Shown here: positions 34,646 through 43,143 of the stretch, one piece after another | Position numbering within the stretch: position 1 is the first letter of the stretch | Layout: each line of letters opens with the position of its first letter | Origin: Rhodonellum psychrophilum GCM71 = DSM 17998 | Lineage (GTDB): Bacteria; Bacteroidota; Bacteroidia; Cytophagales; Cyclobacteriaceae | Assembly (NCBI RefSeq): GCF_000381545.1 | Contig: NZ_KB906692.1 | Span: 1-64,000 of the forward strand | Reading direction: 5' to 3' | Length of the DNA stretch: 64,000 bases | Program-made: the position numbers and the translations under genes | Notes under the pieces: generated by a model | Database searches by the model: none | Told to the model about the DNA's origin: nothing | Seen by the model: the letters and a program-made list of their open reading frames with translations, nothing else

Positions 34646-34798
34646 GGAATTCTTTCTAAAATAAAGTCAAAAGAATTATATTATTCTTTCTCTAAATTGG
34701 AATCTCACAAATTTAACCACATTTCACAAAAAATATAGACAATTTGAATAATTAACCTTTTGACTTTTGATTCAATCTTTTTTGGAATTATTATTTTT

Positions 34799-35761
34799 TC
34801 ATTCCAATTCCCACAAATCCTCCATCTTGTATGGGCTTTGCCCCTTCGTGAAAAATGAGCCATCAATGAATCTATGCCTCGTTGAAATTGAATTCAATTT
34901 CTCAAGATCTCCTTCATCCAATTGGATTTTAGTGGCTTCCAAGTTCTGTTTGATCCGCTCCTGATTGACGGATTTGGGGATCACGACGATGTCCCGATGT
35001 ATCGAATATGCGATCAGGATTTGAGCAGCGCTGCAGTGATGTTTCTCTGCCAATACCCGTATCATTTTATCTTCCAATAGTATCGGCTCATCAGGTTTTT
35101 TTGCCTGAGATGATCTATCCCCAGAACCCAATGGAGAATATGCAGTTAGGTGGATTCCATTTGATTTGCAAAAATTCACCAGTTTTTCCTGTGGAAGGTA
35201 AGGATGCATTTCCACTTGGTTCATCTCTGGTTTTTCGGTACAGTTTTTCAGGATTTCTCCCAATTTTGTAATATTAAAATTGGAGACTCCGATATTTCTG
35301 GCATAGCCGAATTTTTTGACCTCTTCCATGGCCGCCCACGTTTGAGAAAGCGGAACATCACTGTAAGTATAAAAATCCTTTCGAATTTCGGCAAACCCCA
35401 CTCCCGCTTTGAAACTTATTGGCCAATGAATTAGATACAAATCGAGATAATCCAGCTGGAGATCCATTAAGGTTTGTTTCAAAGCCGGTTTCACATCTTC
35501 CCTTCTGTGGGCATTGTTCCAAAGTTTCGAGGTGATAAACATTTCCTCTCTTTTCACCAAACCGTCCTCAAATGCTTTTTGAAGGGCTTTTCCTACTTCT
35601 TTCTCGTTGTTATAAATGGCGGCACAATCTATATGTCTGTATCCTGCTTCAATCGCCCAAAGTACAGCTTGATAAACTTCCCCTGGTTTTGACTTCCAAG
35701 TTCCCAAACCCAAAATCGGGATTTGATCGCCATTGCTAAAAGTGATTGTTTTCATATTCAA
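34799..35761 (-). CDS. Aldo/keto reductase (AKR superfamily)
   Basis: 320 residues, cytoplasmic. Full AKR motif set: IPILGLGTWKSKPGEVYQAV, GYRHIDCAAIYNNEKEVG with catalytic Asp and Tyr, ITSKLWNN with catalytic Lys, LYLIHWPISF with His, and VVIPKSVNQERIKQNLEATK for NADPH. It resembles aldose reductase-like enzymes (AKR1-4/AKR5 type) more than the Tat-exported one at 6568. The frame has a second Met at codon 3 (35755); MKTITFSNG is a likely real start. It lies 77 bp downstream of the SDR gene on the same strand. Confidence 0.92.
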   Translation of the reverse strand: MNMKTITFSNGDQIPILGLGTWKSKPGEVYQAVLWAIEAGYRHIDCAAIYNNEKEVGKALQKAFEDGLVKREEMFITSKLWNNAHRREDVKPALKQTLMDLQLDYLDLYLIHWPISFKAGVGFAEIRKDFYTYSDVPLSQTWAAMEEVKKFGYARNIGVSNFNITKLGEILKNCTEKPEMNQVEMHPYLPQEKLVNFCKSNGIHLTAYSPLGSGDRSSQAKKPDEPILLEDKMIRVLAEKHHCSAAQILIAYSIHRDIVVIPKSVNQERIKQNLEATKIQLDEGDLEKLNSISTRHRFIDGSFFTKGQSPYKMEDLWELE

Positions 35762-35838
35762 AGTTATTTAGAATGTAAAGATATTGTTTGGGATTTCGAT
35801 TGGAACCTGCACTTCATCCAAGCAAGCTCCGAATATCG

Positions 35839-37224
35839 TCAATACTCCCTAAGTTTGACCAAATATTTTTTGAAACTGTTCATCACAAAAAGATGCAACC
35901 TGGCCTGCGTGTTCAAATAGAGCAACCAAGGCAATCTGGGGACAAATTCATGAATAGCAGAAATGATGTATTTTCCTCCCAAAACCTCCCTGAATTCCAA
36001 CCAGCCATAATCAAAACGTTTGACCAGCCAGCCTCCCGTGATATAAAACAATTGCCGCTCGACATCACTTCTGTCTGGGATCCATGTCAACTGCAACATG
36101 GGCTTGGAGCTGTTTAACAAATAGAATCCAAGGTCGCCATTCTCGTTTTCCTTGGCCTTGATCAAAAAGCGAAAGTAAATCGGCAACCAAAGTTTATACC
36201 TGTTGGCTACCCAAAGTGAACTTTTTCTTCTGGCATTTGGCAAGCGTTGGATACTCCTAACCGTATTTTTAACGGCAGTGTCTCTTTTAAAGGTTGGAGA
36301 TTTCGAAACTTTGTTGCTCGGATCCAAAGCCACCGCCACACTTTCCTTATAACTGAGATAATCAATTTCCTTCTCCTCAAATTTCAGTTCCTCCGACACA
36401 GTCAGGGTATGCTTGAGACTTTCAACCAAGGGATAAACCAGTTTTGTAGGACTATTTCCAAAGTAACTCACCCAAAGTTTCGAAAAACCAATTGAAAGGA
36501 GAGGCACCGAGAAAATCCATCGCTTTTTGCCCATCACTTCTGCCGTTTGAATCAGCATTTCCTTGTAGGTCATCACCTGGGGACTTCCGATTTCAAAGGA
36601 TTTCCCATAAACATTTTCATTTCCAAGACAGGCATCCATGATGGTAAGCGTATCTTTAAGTGAAATGGGTTGGGTTTTAGAATTGGTCCAGGCCGGACAG
36701 ACCAAAATGGGGAGTTTTTTGACAAGATTCCTGATCATGTCGAAGGAAGAACCTCCTGGGCCAACAATAATTCCAGCCCGCAATGCGGTAAGTGCCGGTT
36801 TTCTATTGCCCAAAGTTTTTTCAACTTCCAATCGACTTCTCAAATGGACAGACATGTTTTCTTCCAAAACCTCTTTGGGAAGGATGCCTCCCATATACAG
36901 AATTTGTTTGATGCCATTGCTTTCGGCAGCCCGGGCAAAATTGTCCGCCAACAAAAGATCCGTATCTTCAAAATTCCCTTGGTTCAACCGAGTGGAAGCG
37001 CTCATGGAGTGAATGAGATAGATCGCAAAATCCACCCCCTCCAATGCTTTGGTGGTCGAAGTGATCGAATAGAGTTCGACTTGTCTCCATTCCACATCTG
37101 GGTCCGGGTTGACATCGATTTCTCTTCTGCTTAGGGCTACGATGTGGTACTTGTCCTTAAATTGGTCAATAAACCATTTTCCGATATATCCACCTGCACC
37201 TGCTATTGCGACTGACTTTTTCAA
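35839..37224 (-). CDS. NAD(P)-binding SDR-like protein with DUF2867 domain
   Basis: 461 residues. The N-terminal two-thirds is an extended/atypical SDR (GAGGYIGKWFIDQFKDKY as nucleotide loop, ALRAGIIVGPGGSSFDMI) of the NmrA/YwnB-like class; the C-terminal third (about 330-455; WLPIYFRFLIKAKENENGDL, LQLTWIPDRSDVERQLFYIT) matches DUF2867. This fusion is common in Bacteroidota and actinobacteria but has no known reaction. It starts with TTG, directly after the stop of the amine-oxidase-like gene (TAATTG), so the pair is co-translated. Confidence 0.87.
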   Translation of the reverse strand: MKKSVAIAGAGGYIGKWFIDQFKDKYHIVALSRREIDVNPDPDVEWRQVELYSITSTTKALEGVDFAIYLIHSMSASTRLNQGNFEDTDLLLADNFARAAESNGIKQILYMGGILPKEVLEENMSVHLRSRLEVEKTLGNRKPALTALRAGIIVGPGGSSFDMIRNLVKKLPILVCPAWTNSKTQPISLKDTLTIMDACLGNENVYGKSFEIGSPQVMTYKEMLIQTAEVMGKKRWIFSVPLLSIGFSKLWVSYFGNSPTKLVYPLVESLKHTLTVSEELKFEEKEIDYLSYKESVAVALDPSNKVSKSPTFKRDTAVKNTVRSIQRLPNARRKSSLWVANRYKLWLPIYFRFLIKAKENENGDLGFYLLNSSKPMLQLTWIPDRSDVERQLFYITGGWLVKRFDYGWLEFREVLGGKYIISAIHEFVPRLPWLLYLNTQARLHLFVMNSFKKYLVKLREY

Positions 37225-38475
37225 TTAATGTGGGTTTTGTAAACTGTATAAACAAGCTTCTGCGGCCTTTCTTCCGGAGGTCATCGCCGCATTGATGGAG
37301 CCATTCAGCAAGTAATCTCCCGCCAAAAACACGCCGTCCATTATTTTGGTATTGCTGAAGGGAATACTATTCTGGAGGTCATCCAGATCCGGCAGCGCTT
37401 CTTGGATTTCATAGGTTTTTATCCATTTGAAATGTTCCGACTTGATTCCTGTTAAGGCTTCCATTTCAATTGCTATTTTTTTGGCTAGGGAATCATCGAC
37501 ACCCACATTTTTGATGACCGAGACGGAAAGCAACGCTTTTCCTTCCTTGGAATAGGCAGGGCTCACATCGGTCATAAAAACCAAATTATTGCTCAAAAAG
37601 CTTTCATACGGCACAAGGGCAATCATTGGAGAAATCATAAATGATTTTTCCAGTGAGAAATAAAGGTTGATAACTTTCCTGTCTGGCTTGAATTGCCCGG
37701 ACAACTGTGGCAGCAACAAATCGGGTCTAGTGGCAATGATTATTTTATCGGCCAATATCCTTTCCCCTGATTTCAATATGATCTGATTTCCTTCTATTTT
37801 TTCGACAGGGGTATTCAGCTTGATCGTGGTTTTTTGCAGTTTTTGGGACAATTGGTTCGGAATGGCCTGCATTCCCAACTCAGGGACTGCTGCATTGCCG
37901 ATACCGAACATCTTGAAAACAAACTTGAACATCCTAGATGATGTCTCTAGATTTTCTTCCAAAAAAATACCTTTGAAAAATGGCTTGAAGAAATTTTCTA
38001 TGATTTTTTCTGAAAAACCATATTGTTGAAGAAACTTCAAGGTGCTCATAGAAGGCTCTGCAAAAATCTCTTCCTCGCTTTTCTTCTTGAGGGATTGGGT
38101 CAATAGGAAAATCTTGATTTTGTCTTTCAGGGTTCCCACGGGAGAAAATGCCATGTTGATAACCTTTGAAGGCTGCCGCAAGGGGTCATGAATGGTGAAT
38201 AGATTTCCGGGTTTCATCACCACCGCTCCCGGAGCAAAGGTTTTGAGGTGTAATTCCTGATAATCCAAATAGCGAATGGCTTCAGGATAAGCCGTCAAAA
38301 GTACTTGAAAACCCCTGTCCAAAAGAAATCCATTCACGTCATCCGTTCTCACCCTACCCCCAACGCCATCAGAAGCCTCCAGTATTACAGGAGAAATTCC
38401 CGCTCTTTCCAATTCATATGCGGCGATCAGTCCCGAAATCCCTGCACCAACAATATAAACCTTTGTTTCACTCAT
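37225..38475 (-). CDS. FAD-dependent amine-oxidase-like protein
   Basis: 416 residues. KVYIVGAGISGLIAAYELER is the FAD Rossmann motif, GVGGRVRTDDVNGFLLDRGF the second FAD contact, and the C-terminal FLAGDYLLNGSINAAMTSGR the FAD-binding end. The layout fits the protoporphyrinogen oxidase/phytoene desaturase/amine oxidase superfamily, specifically NAD(P)/FAD-dependent desaturase-like proteins. With the next SDR-DUF2867 gene (0 bp apart) it forms a two-gene unit that might work on a lipid or pigment. No carotenoid synthesis genes are nearby. Confidence 0.88.
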   Translation of the reverse strand: MSETKVYIVGAGISGLIAAYELERAGISPVILEASDGVGGRVRTDDVNGFLLDRGFQVLLTAYPEAIRYLDYQELHLKTFAPGAVVMKPGNLFTIHDPLRQPSKVINMAFSPVGTLKDKIKIFLLTQSLKKKSEEEIFAEPSMSTLKFLQQYGFSEKIIENFFKPFFKGIFLEENLETSSRMFKFVFKMFGIGNAAVPELGMQAIPNQLSQKLQKTTIKLNTPVEKIEGNQIILKSGERILADKIIIATRPDLLLPQLSGQFKPDRKVINLYFSLEKSFMISPMIALVPYESFLSNNLVFMTDVSPAYSKEGKALLSVSVIKNVGVDDSLAKKIAIEMEALTGIKSEHFKWIKTYEIQEALPDLDDLQNSIPFSNTKIMDGVFLAGDYLLNGSINAAMTSGRKAAEACLYSLQNPH

Positions 38476-38641
38476 GATGTAGTTTGTTTATTTAAAAGAC
38501 CAATATCCAATGAAATTGTTTAAAGATTCAATTTAACTTTTTCTATGGTACCAATTAAGGATTTTATTGCCTAATCCTGTAATTTACTTTTTGATGACGC
38601 AAAGAAATTTGTAATTTAAACCCAATCAAACCCATTTCTCC

Positions 38642-39937
38642 ATGAGATTCACCTTTCGGCTACTTCTTATTTCTTTCCTGATTTCGCTTTCTCCTGATTT
38701 GCAGGGACAACAAAATCTCTACTTTCCTCCAATGGGCTCTTGGGAAGAAAAAAGACCTGCAGAACTGAAAGTCAGTGCTTCCAAAATCAATGAAGCCGTC
38801 CAATTTGCCATCGACAACGAAAGTGATGCGGACAAAAACCTGAAATTGGCCCATTACCAAAGCGCATTTGGAAGAGAGCCCCTCGGATTTCCTGTGGGTC
38901 CCATGAAAGACAGGGGTTCAGCTGCCGGGCTGATCATTTACAAAGGGTATATCATTGGAAAATGGGGAGACACAGAGAGAGTGGATTTGACTTTCAGCGT
39001 GGCAAAAAGCATTTTGTCCACCACTGTTGGATTGGCTGTGGAAAAAGGATTGATCCATAGTGAAAAGGATTTGGTCCATCCCTACATTGGTCCAATCATT
39101 CCTTACGATCCAAACAAAGCCCTGATGAATAAATCCGATCATTTGATGGTAGAGGATGTGTTTGACCTTTTCGCCACTCCCCACAACAAAAAAATCACAT
39201 GGGAGCATCTCTTGCGCCAAACTTCAGACTGGGAAGGAACACTTTGGGGGAAACCTGATTGGGCGGATAGACCTCAGGGTAACTCGGAAGAGTGGCTTAC
39301 CCGGGAAAGGAATGAACCAGGAACGGTCTACAAATACAACGATACCAGAGTCAATGTTTAAAACTCACTTGGTGACAAACAACTTAGATTTTACTACAAA
39401 TACAACGATACCAGAGTCAATGTCCTTGCATTGGCAATCATGAATGTCTGGAGAAAACCCTTGCCCGTGGTCTTGAGGGAAAATGTCATGGATAAAATCG
39501 GTGCAAGTCCCACATGGAGATGGACTGGTTATGAAAATTCATTTGTTATCCTGGATGGGCAGATCATGCAATCTGTCAGTGGTGGTTCCCACTGGGGTGG
39601 TGGGCTTTTTATCAGTGCCATGGATCAAGCCCGATTTGGGTACATGACTTTGCGCAAAGGCAATTGGAACGGCGTACAAGTCATTTCTCCACAATGGATC
39701 GAAAAATCAAGAGTACCCAGTCCAGTGCAACCCAACTATGGATTCATGAATTATTTCCTAAACACAGACAAGAAGGAAATCCCTGCTGCTCCTGAAAAAG
39801 CATTTTTCCACCTCGGTGCGGGAACGAATATGGTGTATGTGGATGAGGAAAACGATCTTGTGGTCGTCACCAGATGGATCAAAAATGATAAAAAAGCAGA
39901 TTTGATCAAGTTGATATTAGAAAGCCTTCCCAAATAA
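38642..39937 (+). pseudogene. Serine hydrolase (class C beta-lactamase family) interrupted by a 66-bp in-frame insertion
   Basis: From the ATG at 38642 the frame encodes a signal peptide and the N-terminal half of a beta-lactamase-like hydrolase with the SxxK motif S119-V-A-K122 (TFSVAKSILSTTVG) and YxN-type KYNDTRVN. A TAA at 39358-39360 follows. The reading frame resumes unchanged (ALAIMNVWRKPLPVV to 39937; GGSHWGGGLFISAMDQARFG carries the third motif region). The lesion is a duplication of 30 bp (39328-39357 = 39394-39423) enclosing 36 bp of unrelated sequence with the stop; total 66 bp, so removal would restore one 410-residue ORF. Confidence 0.85.
39328..39423 (+). repeat. 30-bp direct duplication flanking a 36-bp insert
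   Basis: CTACAAATACAACGATACCA plus GAGTCAATGT is present identically at 39328-39357 and 39394-39423. The 36 bp between (39358-39393) contain TCACTTGGTGA and no ORF. Looks like filler DNA captured with a duplication, or a footprint of an excised element. Confidence 0.85.
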
Positions 39938-39977
39938 TCAATGAAGGCGAAAAAGTGAATTCTAACAGATACCTCTC

Positions 39978-40028
39978 ATGACAAAAAGCTTTATCGTAAT
40001 TGGATTACGAATTAAAGCTTCGTGTCAT
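39978..40028. other. Long imperfect palindrome between convergent genes
   Basis: ATGACA, AAGCTTTA and TCGTAAT pair with ATTACGA, TAAAGCTT and TGTCAT around a TGG loop, with small internal mismatches, about 21 paired bases. It is in the 120-bp gap between the serine hydrolase (+) and helicase (-). Probably a terminator-like or repeat-derived hairpin; the outer flanks ATACCT/AGGTAT extend it. Confidence 0.6.
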
Positions 40029-40057
40029 ATAAGGCTTGCTGTCAGGTATTAAAATTA

Positions 40058-41599
40058 CTATTCCTGATCTTTGATTACGTTCGTCCTTGTTCCAAATTTG
40101 GATTCGCTCTTTGGCTTTTCCTGTTGTTTTGGTTCTGGAAGGGTCTCTGAATTCGCCCTTGTTTTAAAGGTCCTTTCTTCTGATTTCACCTCTTTGGCTT
40201 TTTCAATGGCCGGAGTTTGCTGGGCAATTTCCACATTGGCTCTCGGCCTTTGGGTTCTTTCCTCTGTACCTTCTCTTTTTTCCTCTGACCTTGGGCTTCT
40301 TTCTTCTGTCCTTGGGCTTCTCGCTTCCTGTCTTTGGGGTCTTTCTCCTGAACTTGTTGTTCTTTCACCGGATTTTGAACCGCCGGATTTACTCGGGAAT
40401 TTCTTTTTGGCACCTGATTTTGGCTTGTCAAAACCTCCTTTTGGTTTCCCCCCTCCTGCCGAATAAGTTGGCCCTTCTTCGAATCCCTTTGGCAAAGGCA
40501 GTTTTGTTACTTCCATGCCAATCAGGTTTTCAATGCTCGAAAACTTGAACTGGTCTTTTTCATTGATAAAGGTAATCGCTTCCCCTTTGCTATCCGCTCT
40601 GGCTGTACGACCGACTCTGTGCACATAATCCTCAGGGTCATTTGGAGTGTCAAAATTGATAACCAATTCAATTCCGACCACATCGATTCCTCTGGATATA
40701 ATATCTGTTCCCACAAGAATTTTCAGGGTTCTGTTCTTAAACCTTGACATGATTTTTTCACGTTCAACTTGCTCTAAATCAGAGTGAAATGCTTCTACTT
40801 CAAAATCCTTTTTCAAGATTTTGAACAAGCTTTTCACCTTGTCTTTAGTGGAACAGAAAATAATGACCGCTTCATAATCTCTCTGTTTGAGGATATGCTT
40901 TACCAATTCTTCTTTTTGGGTATTGTAAACCACATAAGCAGACTGGGTAACTCCTGCCGCGGTCTTTCCAAGTGCTATGCTGATTTCTTCCGGATCTTGG
41001 AGGATTTGTTTTGCAAACTGCCTGATTTTGGAAGGCATGGTTGCTGAAAAAAGTATGGTCTGCCTGTTCTTGGGAAGATAATTCACAATCTTGAGAATAT
41101 CTTCAGAAAATCCCATGTCCATCATCCTGTCGGCTTCGTCCAATATCAAATGTTCAAGACTGTCCAGCTTGATCTTTCCTCCTGCCAACAAAGCGATAAG
41201 CCTACCAGGAGTCGCTACGACTATTTCGGCCCCTTCTTCAAGTGCCTTTTTTTGCTGCTCCCAGACGATTCCGTCTCCACCACCATATATGGAAATGGCA
41301 GATATTCCGAGGAAATAGGCAAATCCCTGTATCTGTTGATCTATTTGTATGGCAAGTTCTCTGGTGGGTGCCAGAACAAGTGTATTGAGATTTGGTGCAC
41401 CACTTTTGGCTATTTTGTTCAAAACAGGCAAAATAAAAGCGGCTGTTTTTCCCGTTCCTGTCTGTGCACATGCGATAAGGTCTTTGCCTCCCATGATGAC
41501 TGGGATCGCCAATTCCTGGATTGGAGTGGGTTTTTCAAAACCCATTGCATCCAGACCTTCCTTCAGTGCGGATTCAAAATTAAAACTATTGAAATTCAA
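40058..41599 (-). CDS. DEAD-box RNA helicase with low-complexity basic tail
   Basis: 513 residues. Complete helicase core in residues 1-370: Q motif (FEKPTPIQELAIPVIMGG), Walker A AQTGTGKTAAF, DEAD at LILDEADRMMDMGF, SAT in LFSATMPSKIRQFA, and HRVGRTARADSKG (motif VI). The C-terminal 140 residues are disordered, rich in Lys, Gly, Arg, Glu and Ser with repeats such as RSPRTEERSPRSEE. This is the RhlE-like group common in Bacteroidota; the tail would bind RNA. Role in ribosome assembly or cold adaptation is inferred. It lies 12 bp after the DoxX gene on the same strand. Confidence 0.95.
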   Translation of the reverse strand: MNFNSFNFESALKEGLDAMGFEKPTPIQELAIPVIMGGKDLIACAQTGTGKTAAFILPVLNKIAKSGAPNLNTLVLAPTRELAIQIDQQIQGFAYFLGISAISIYGGGDGIVWEQQKKALEEGAEIVVATPGRLIALLAGGKIKLDSLEHLILDEADRMMDMGFSEDILKIVNYLPKNRQTILFSATMPSKIRQFAKQILQDPEEISIALGKTAAGVTQSAYVVYNTQKEELVKHILKQRDYEAVIIFCSTKDKVKSLFKILKKDFEVEAFHSDLEQVEREKIMSRFKNRTLKILVGTDIISRGIDVVGIELVINFDTPNDPEDYVHRVGRTARADSKGEAITFINEKDQFKFSSIENLIGMEVTKLPLPKGFEEGPTYSAGGGKPKGGFDKPKSGAKKKFPSKSGGSKSGERTTSSGERPQRQEARSPRTEERSPRSEEKREGTEERTQRPRANVEIAQQTPAIEKAKEVKSEERTFKTRANSETLPEPKQQEKPKSESKFGTRTNVIKDQE

Positions 41600-41611
41600 T
41601 GTAATTGTTGT

Positions 41612-41956
41612 TTAAGTGTAAGAATAAGCCCAAACAATCAAAAGAAATTGCAGGGGTAATCGTAATAATAATGCCCACTTGGGAATTCCTTTGGCCCCCC
41701 TCTGGTACATGTAGAGATTTGCGGGAAAAACAGCCAAAAGAAGCAAGATGATTCCAAAGGCCGAGATTGACCGCGTATTCTCAAATAACAACCCAATCCC
41801 AAAAAGAATTTCAAAAGCACCGGAAAGTGCATTGAGCAATTTGGGATAAGGAAGATAAGGCGGGATAATTCTCAGATACATTCGTGGCCTAACAAAGTGC
41901 ATTATTCCAGCAAAGATGTAAATCCCGCTCATTAAATAAAGAAAAATTAGGTACAT
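41612..41956 (-). CDS. DoxX-family small membrane protein
   Basis: 114 residues with four membrane helices (IFLYLMSGIYIFAGIMHFV, LLNALSGAFEILFGIGLLF, ISAFGIILLLLAVFPANLYM, LPLQFLLIVWAYSYT). The FVRPRMYLRIIPPYLPYPKL segment between helices 1 and 2 is typical of DoxX/DoxD-like membrane proteins in Bacteroidota. Cofactor and reaction unknown. It lies just upstream of the helicase gene in transcription (12-bp gap), so one transcript is likely. Confidence 0.88.
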   Translation of the reverse strand: MYLIFLYLMSGIYIFAGIMHFVRPRMYLRIIPPYLPYPKLLNALSGAFEILFGIGLLFENTRSISAFGIILLLLAVFPANLYMYQRGAKGIPKWALLLRLPLQFLLIVWAYSYT

Positions 41957-42070
41957 CAGTAAATTATGGAGAAATTAAGCATCAATCATTATATTTATAA
42001 ATGTATGACTTAGGGGCCATATTACAAAACATTCCCTTTCTTACCTTAAGTTTATCAATTGGTTTCAAGT

Positions 42071-42078
42071 TAAATTTG
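42071..42078 (+). promoter_or_regulatory. Putative -7 box for the 42099-44988 gene pair
   Basis: TAAATTTG matches TAnnTTTG and lies 20 bp before the ATG at 42099. No -33 box at normal spacing was seen. Confidence 0.45.
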
Positions 42079-42098
42079 TATTCATCAACAACAAGAAA

Positions 42099-43142
42099 AT
42101 GAAAATACGGTATGCATTTGCCTTCTTTTTTTTAATAAGCCAGGGATTGGTTGCACAACAATTCAGTATCAAAGGATCTTTGAAGAATGGCTTGACCAGC
42201 GAAATGATCCAAGGAGCTGCAATTACCCTGAAGGGAACAGCTTTCTCAGCAGTATCCAAATCCAACGGAGAATTTGCGATCGAAAAGGTAAAAATGGAGA
42301 AATTTGTCCTCAACATCAATGCGGAAGGATTCCAGTCTTATCAAGCCCAAATCAACGTAAAAGAAGATTTGTCCTTAGGGACCATCACATTGTTTCCAAT
42401 GGGCTATGAAGCACCATCCGGAGCCCTCCAAAAAACCATTCGGGCCACCAATGTGGCAGAATTGTTTATCAATAGACCCAATTTTCTGGGCGGAAACGCC
42501 GTTTATGGCATTCCTTCAGAACCAAAAAAATTAATTGGTGATTTCTATTTGGATCCCAATTGGAGCAAAGCTTCCATTCTTTTGTATGACAAGATGGAGG
42601 TCATGGAGGGCTTTTTTGTACGGTACAACATCAACTCCAACATGTTTGAAATCAGGGCGGCAGATTCTGATCAGGTGAGGATTATCCCAGGTCTAAAGAT
42701 CCGGAACATTGTATGGATCGATGCCCAGCATAAAATCCCCCGTTATTTTGTAAACGGAATGGACCTGAAAGAAGATGGAACTCCCATCTCCGGGTTTTTT
42801 GAGGTCTTGGTCGATGGAGAAATGCCTTTGGTAAGACGCACCAAGGCAATCATCAAAGAATCCAACTACAACACCGCATTGATGATCGGCGAAAAGGACG
42901 ATCAAATTTTAAAAAGAGACACCTATTATTATATACAGGGAAAAAACCTTATCGAAATCCCCAAAAACAAAAAAAATCTCATGCCTGTTTTTGGAGAAAA
43001 GGCATCGGAAATGACAGCCTTCGCTTCGCAAAATAAAGTCAACCTTAAGGAAACATCAAGTCTTTTTGTGCTTTTCACGAAGTACAACAGCCTTTTTGAA
43101 GGCTTTGAACCCCTGATGCCCAAACCCACCGAAAACCAATAA
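42099..43142 (+). CDS. Exported protein with carboxypeptidase-regulatory-like domain
   Basis: 347 residues with a signal peptide (MKIRYAFAFFFLISQGLVAQ). Residues 22-105 form a CarboxypepD_reg-like beta-sandwich (FSIKGSLKNGLTSEMIQGAA, GTAFSAVSKSNGEFAIEKV). The rest is a beta-rich domain of unknown function (NFLGGNAVYGIPSEPKKLIG, KIPRYFVNGMDLKEDGTPIS). No TonB-dependent receptor follows. The next gene, a gamma-glutamyltransferase, starts 1 bp after the stop, so both are probably co-translated and exported together; whether they work as a pair is unknown. Confidence 0.75.
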   Translation: MKIRYAFAFFFLISQGLVAQQFSIKGSLKNGLTSEMIQGAAITLKGTAFSAVSKSNGEFAIEKVKMEKFVLNINAEGFQSYQAQINVKEDLSLGTITLFPMGYEAPSGALQKTIRATNVAELFINRPNFLGGNAVYGIPSEPKKLIGDFYLDPNWSKASILLYDKMEVMEGFFVRYNINSNMFEIRAADSDQVRIIPGLKIRNIVWIDAQHKIPRYFVNGMDLKEDGTPISGFFEVLVDGEMPLVRRTKAIIKESNYNTALMIGEKDDQILKRDTYYYIQGKNLIEIPKNKKNLMPVFGEKASEMTAFASQNKVNLKETSSLFVLFTKYNSLFEGFEPLMPKPTENQ

Positions 43143-43143
43143 T

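Noticed and set aside
39328-39423. Repeat-spacer-repeat of 30 and 36 bp resembling a minimal CRISPR unit
   Set aside because: Only two repeat copies, both within the reading frame of a serine hydrolase gene, no dyad in the repeat and no cas genes.
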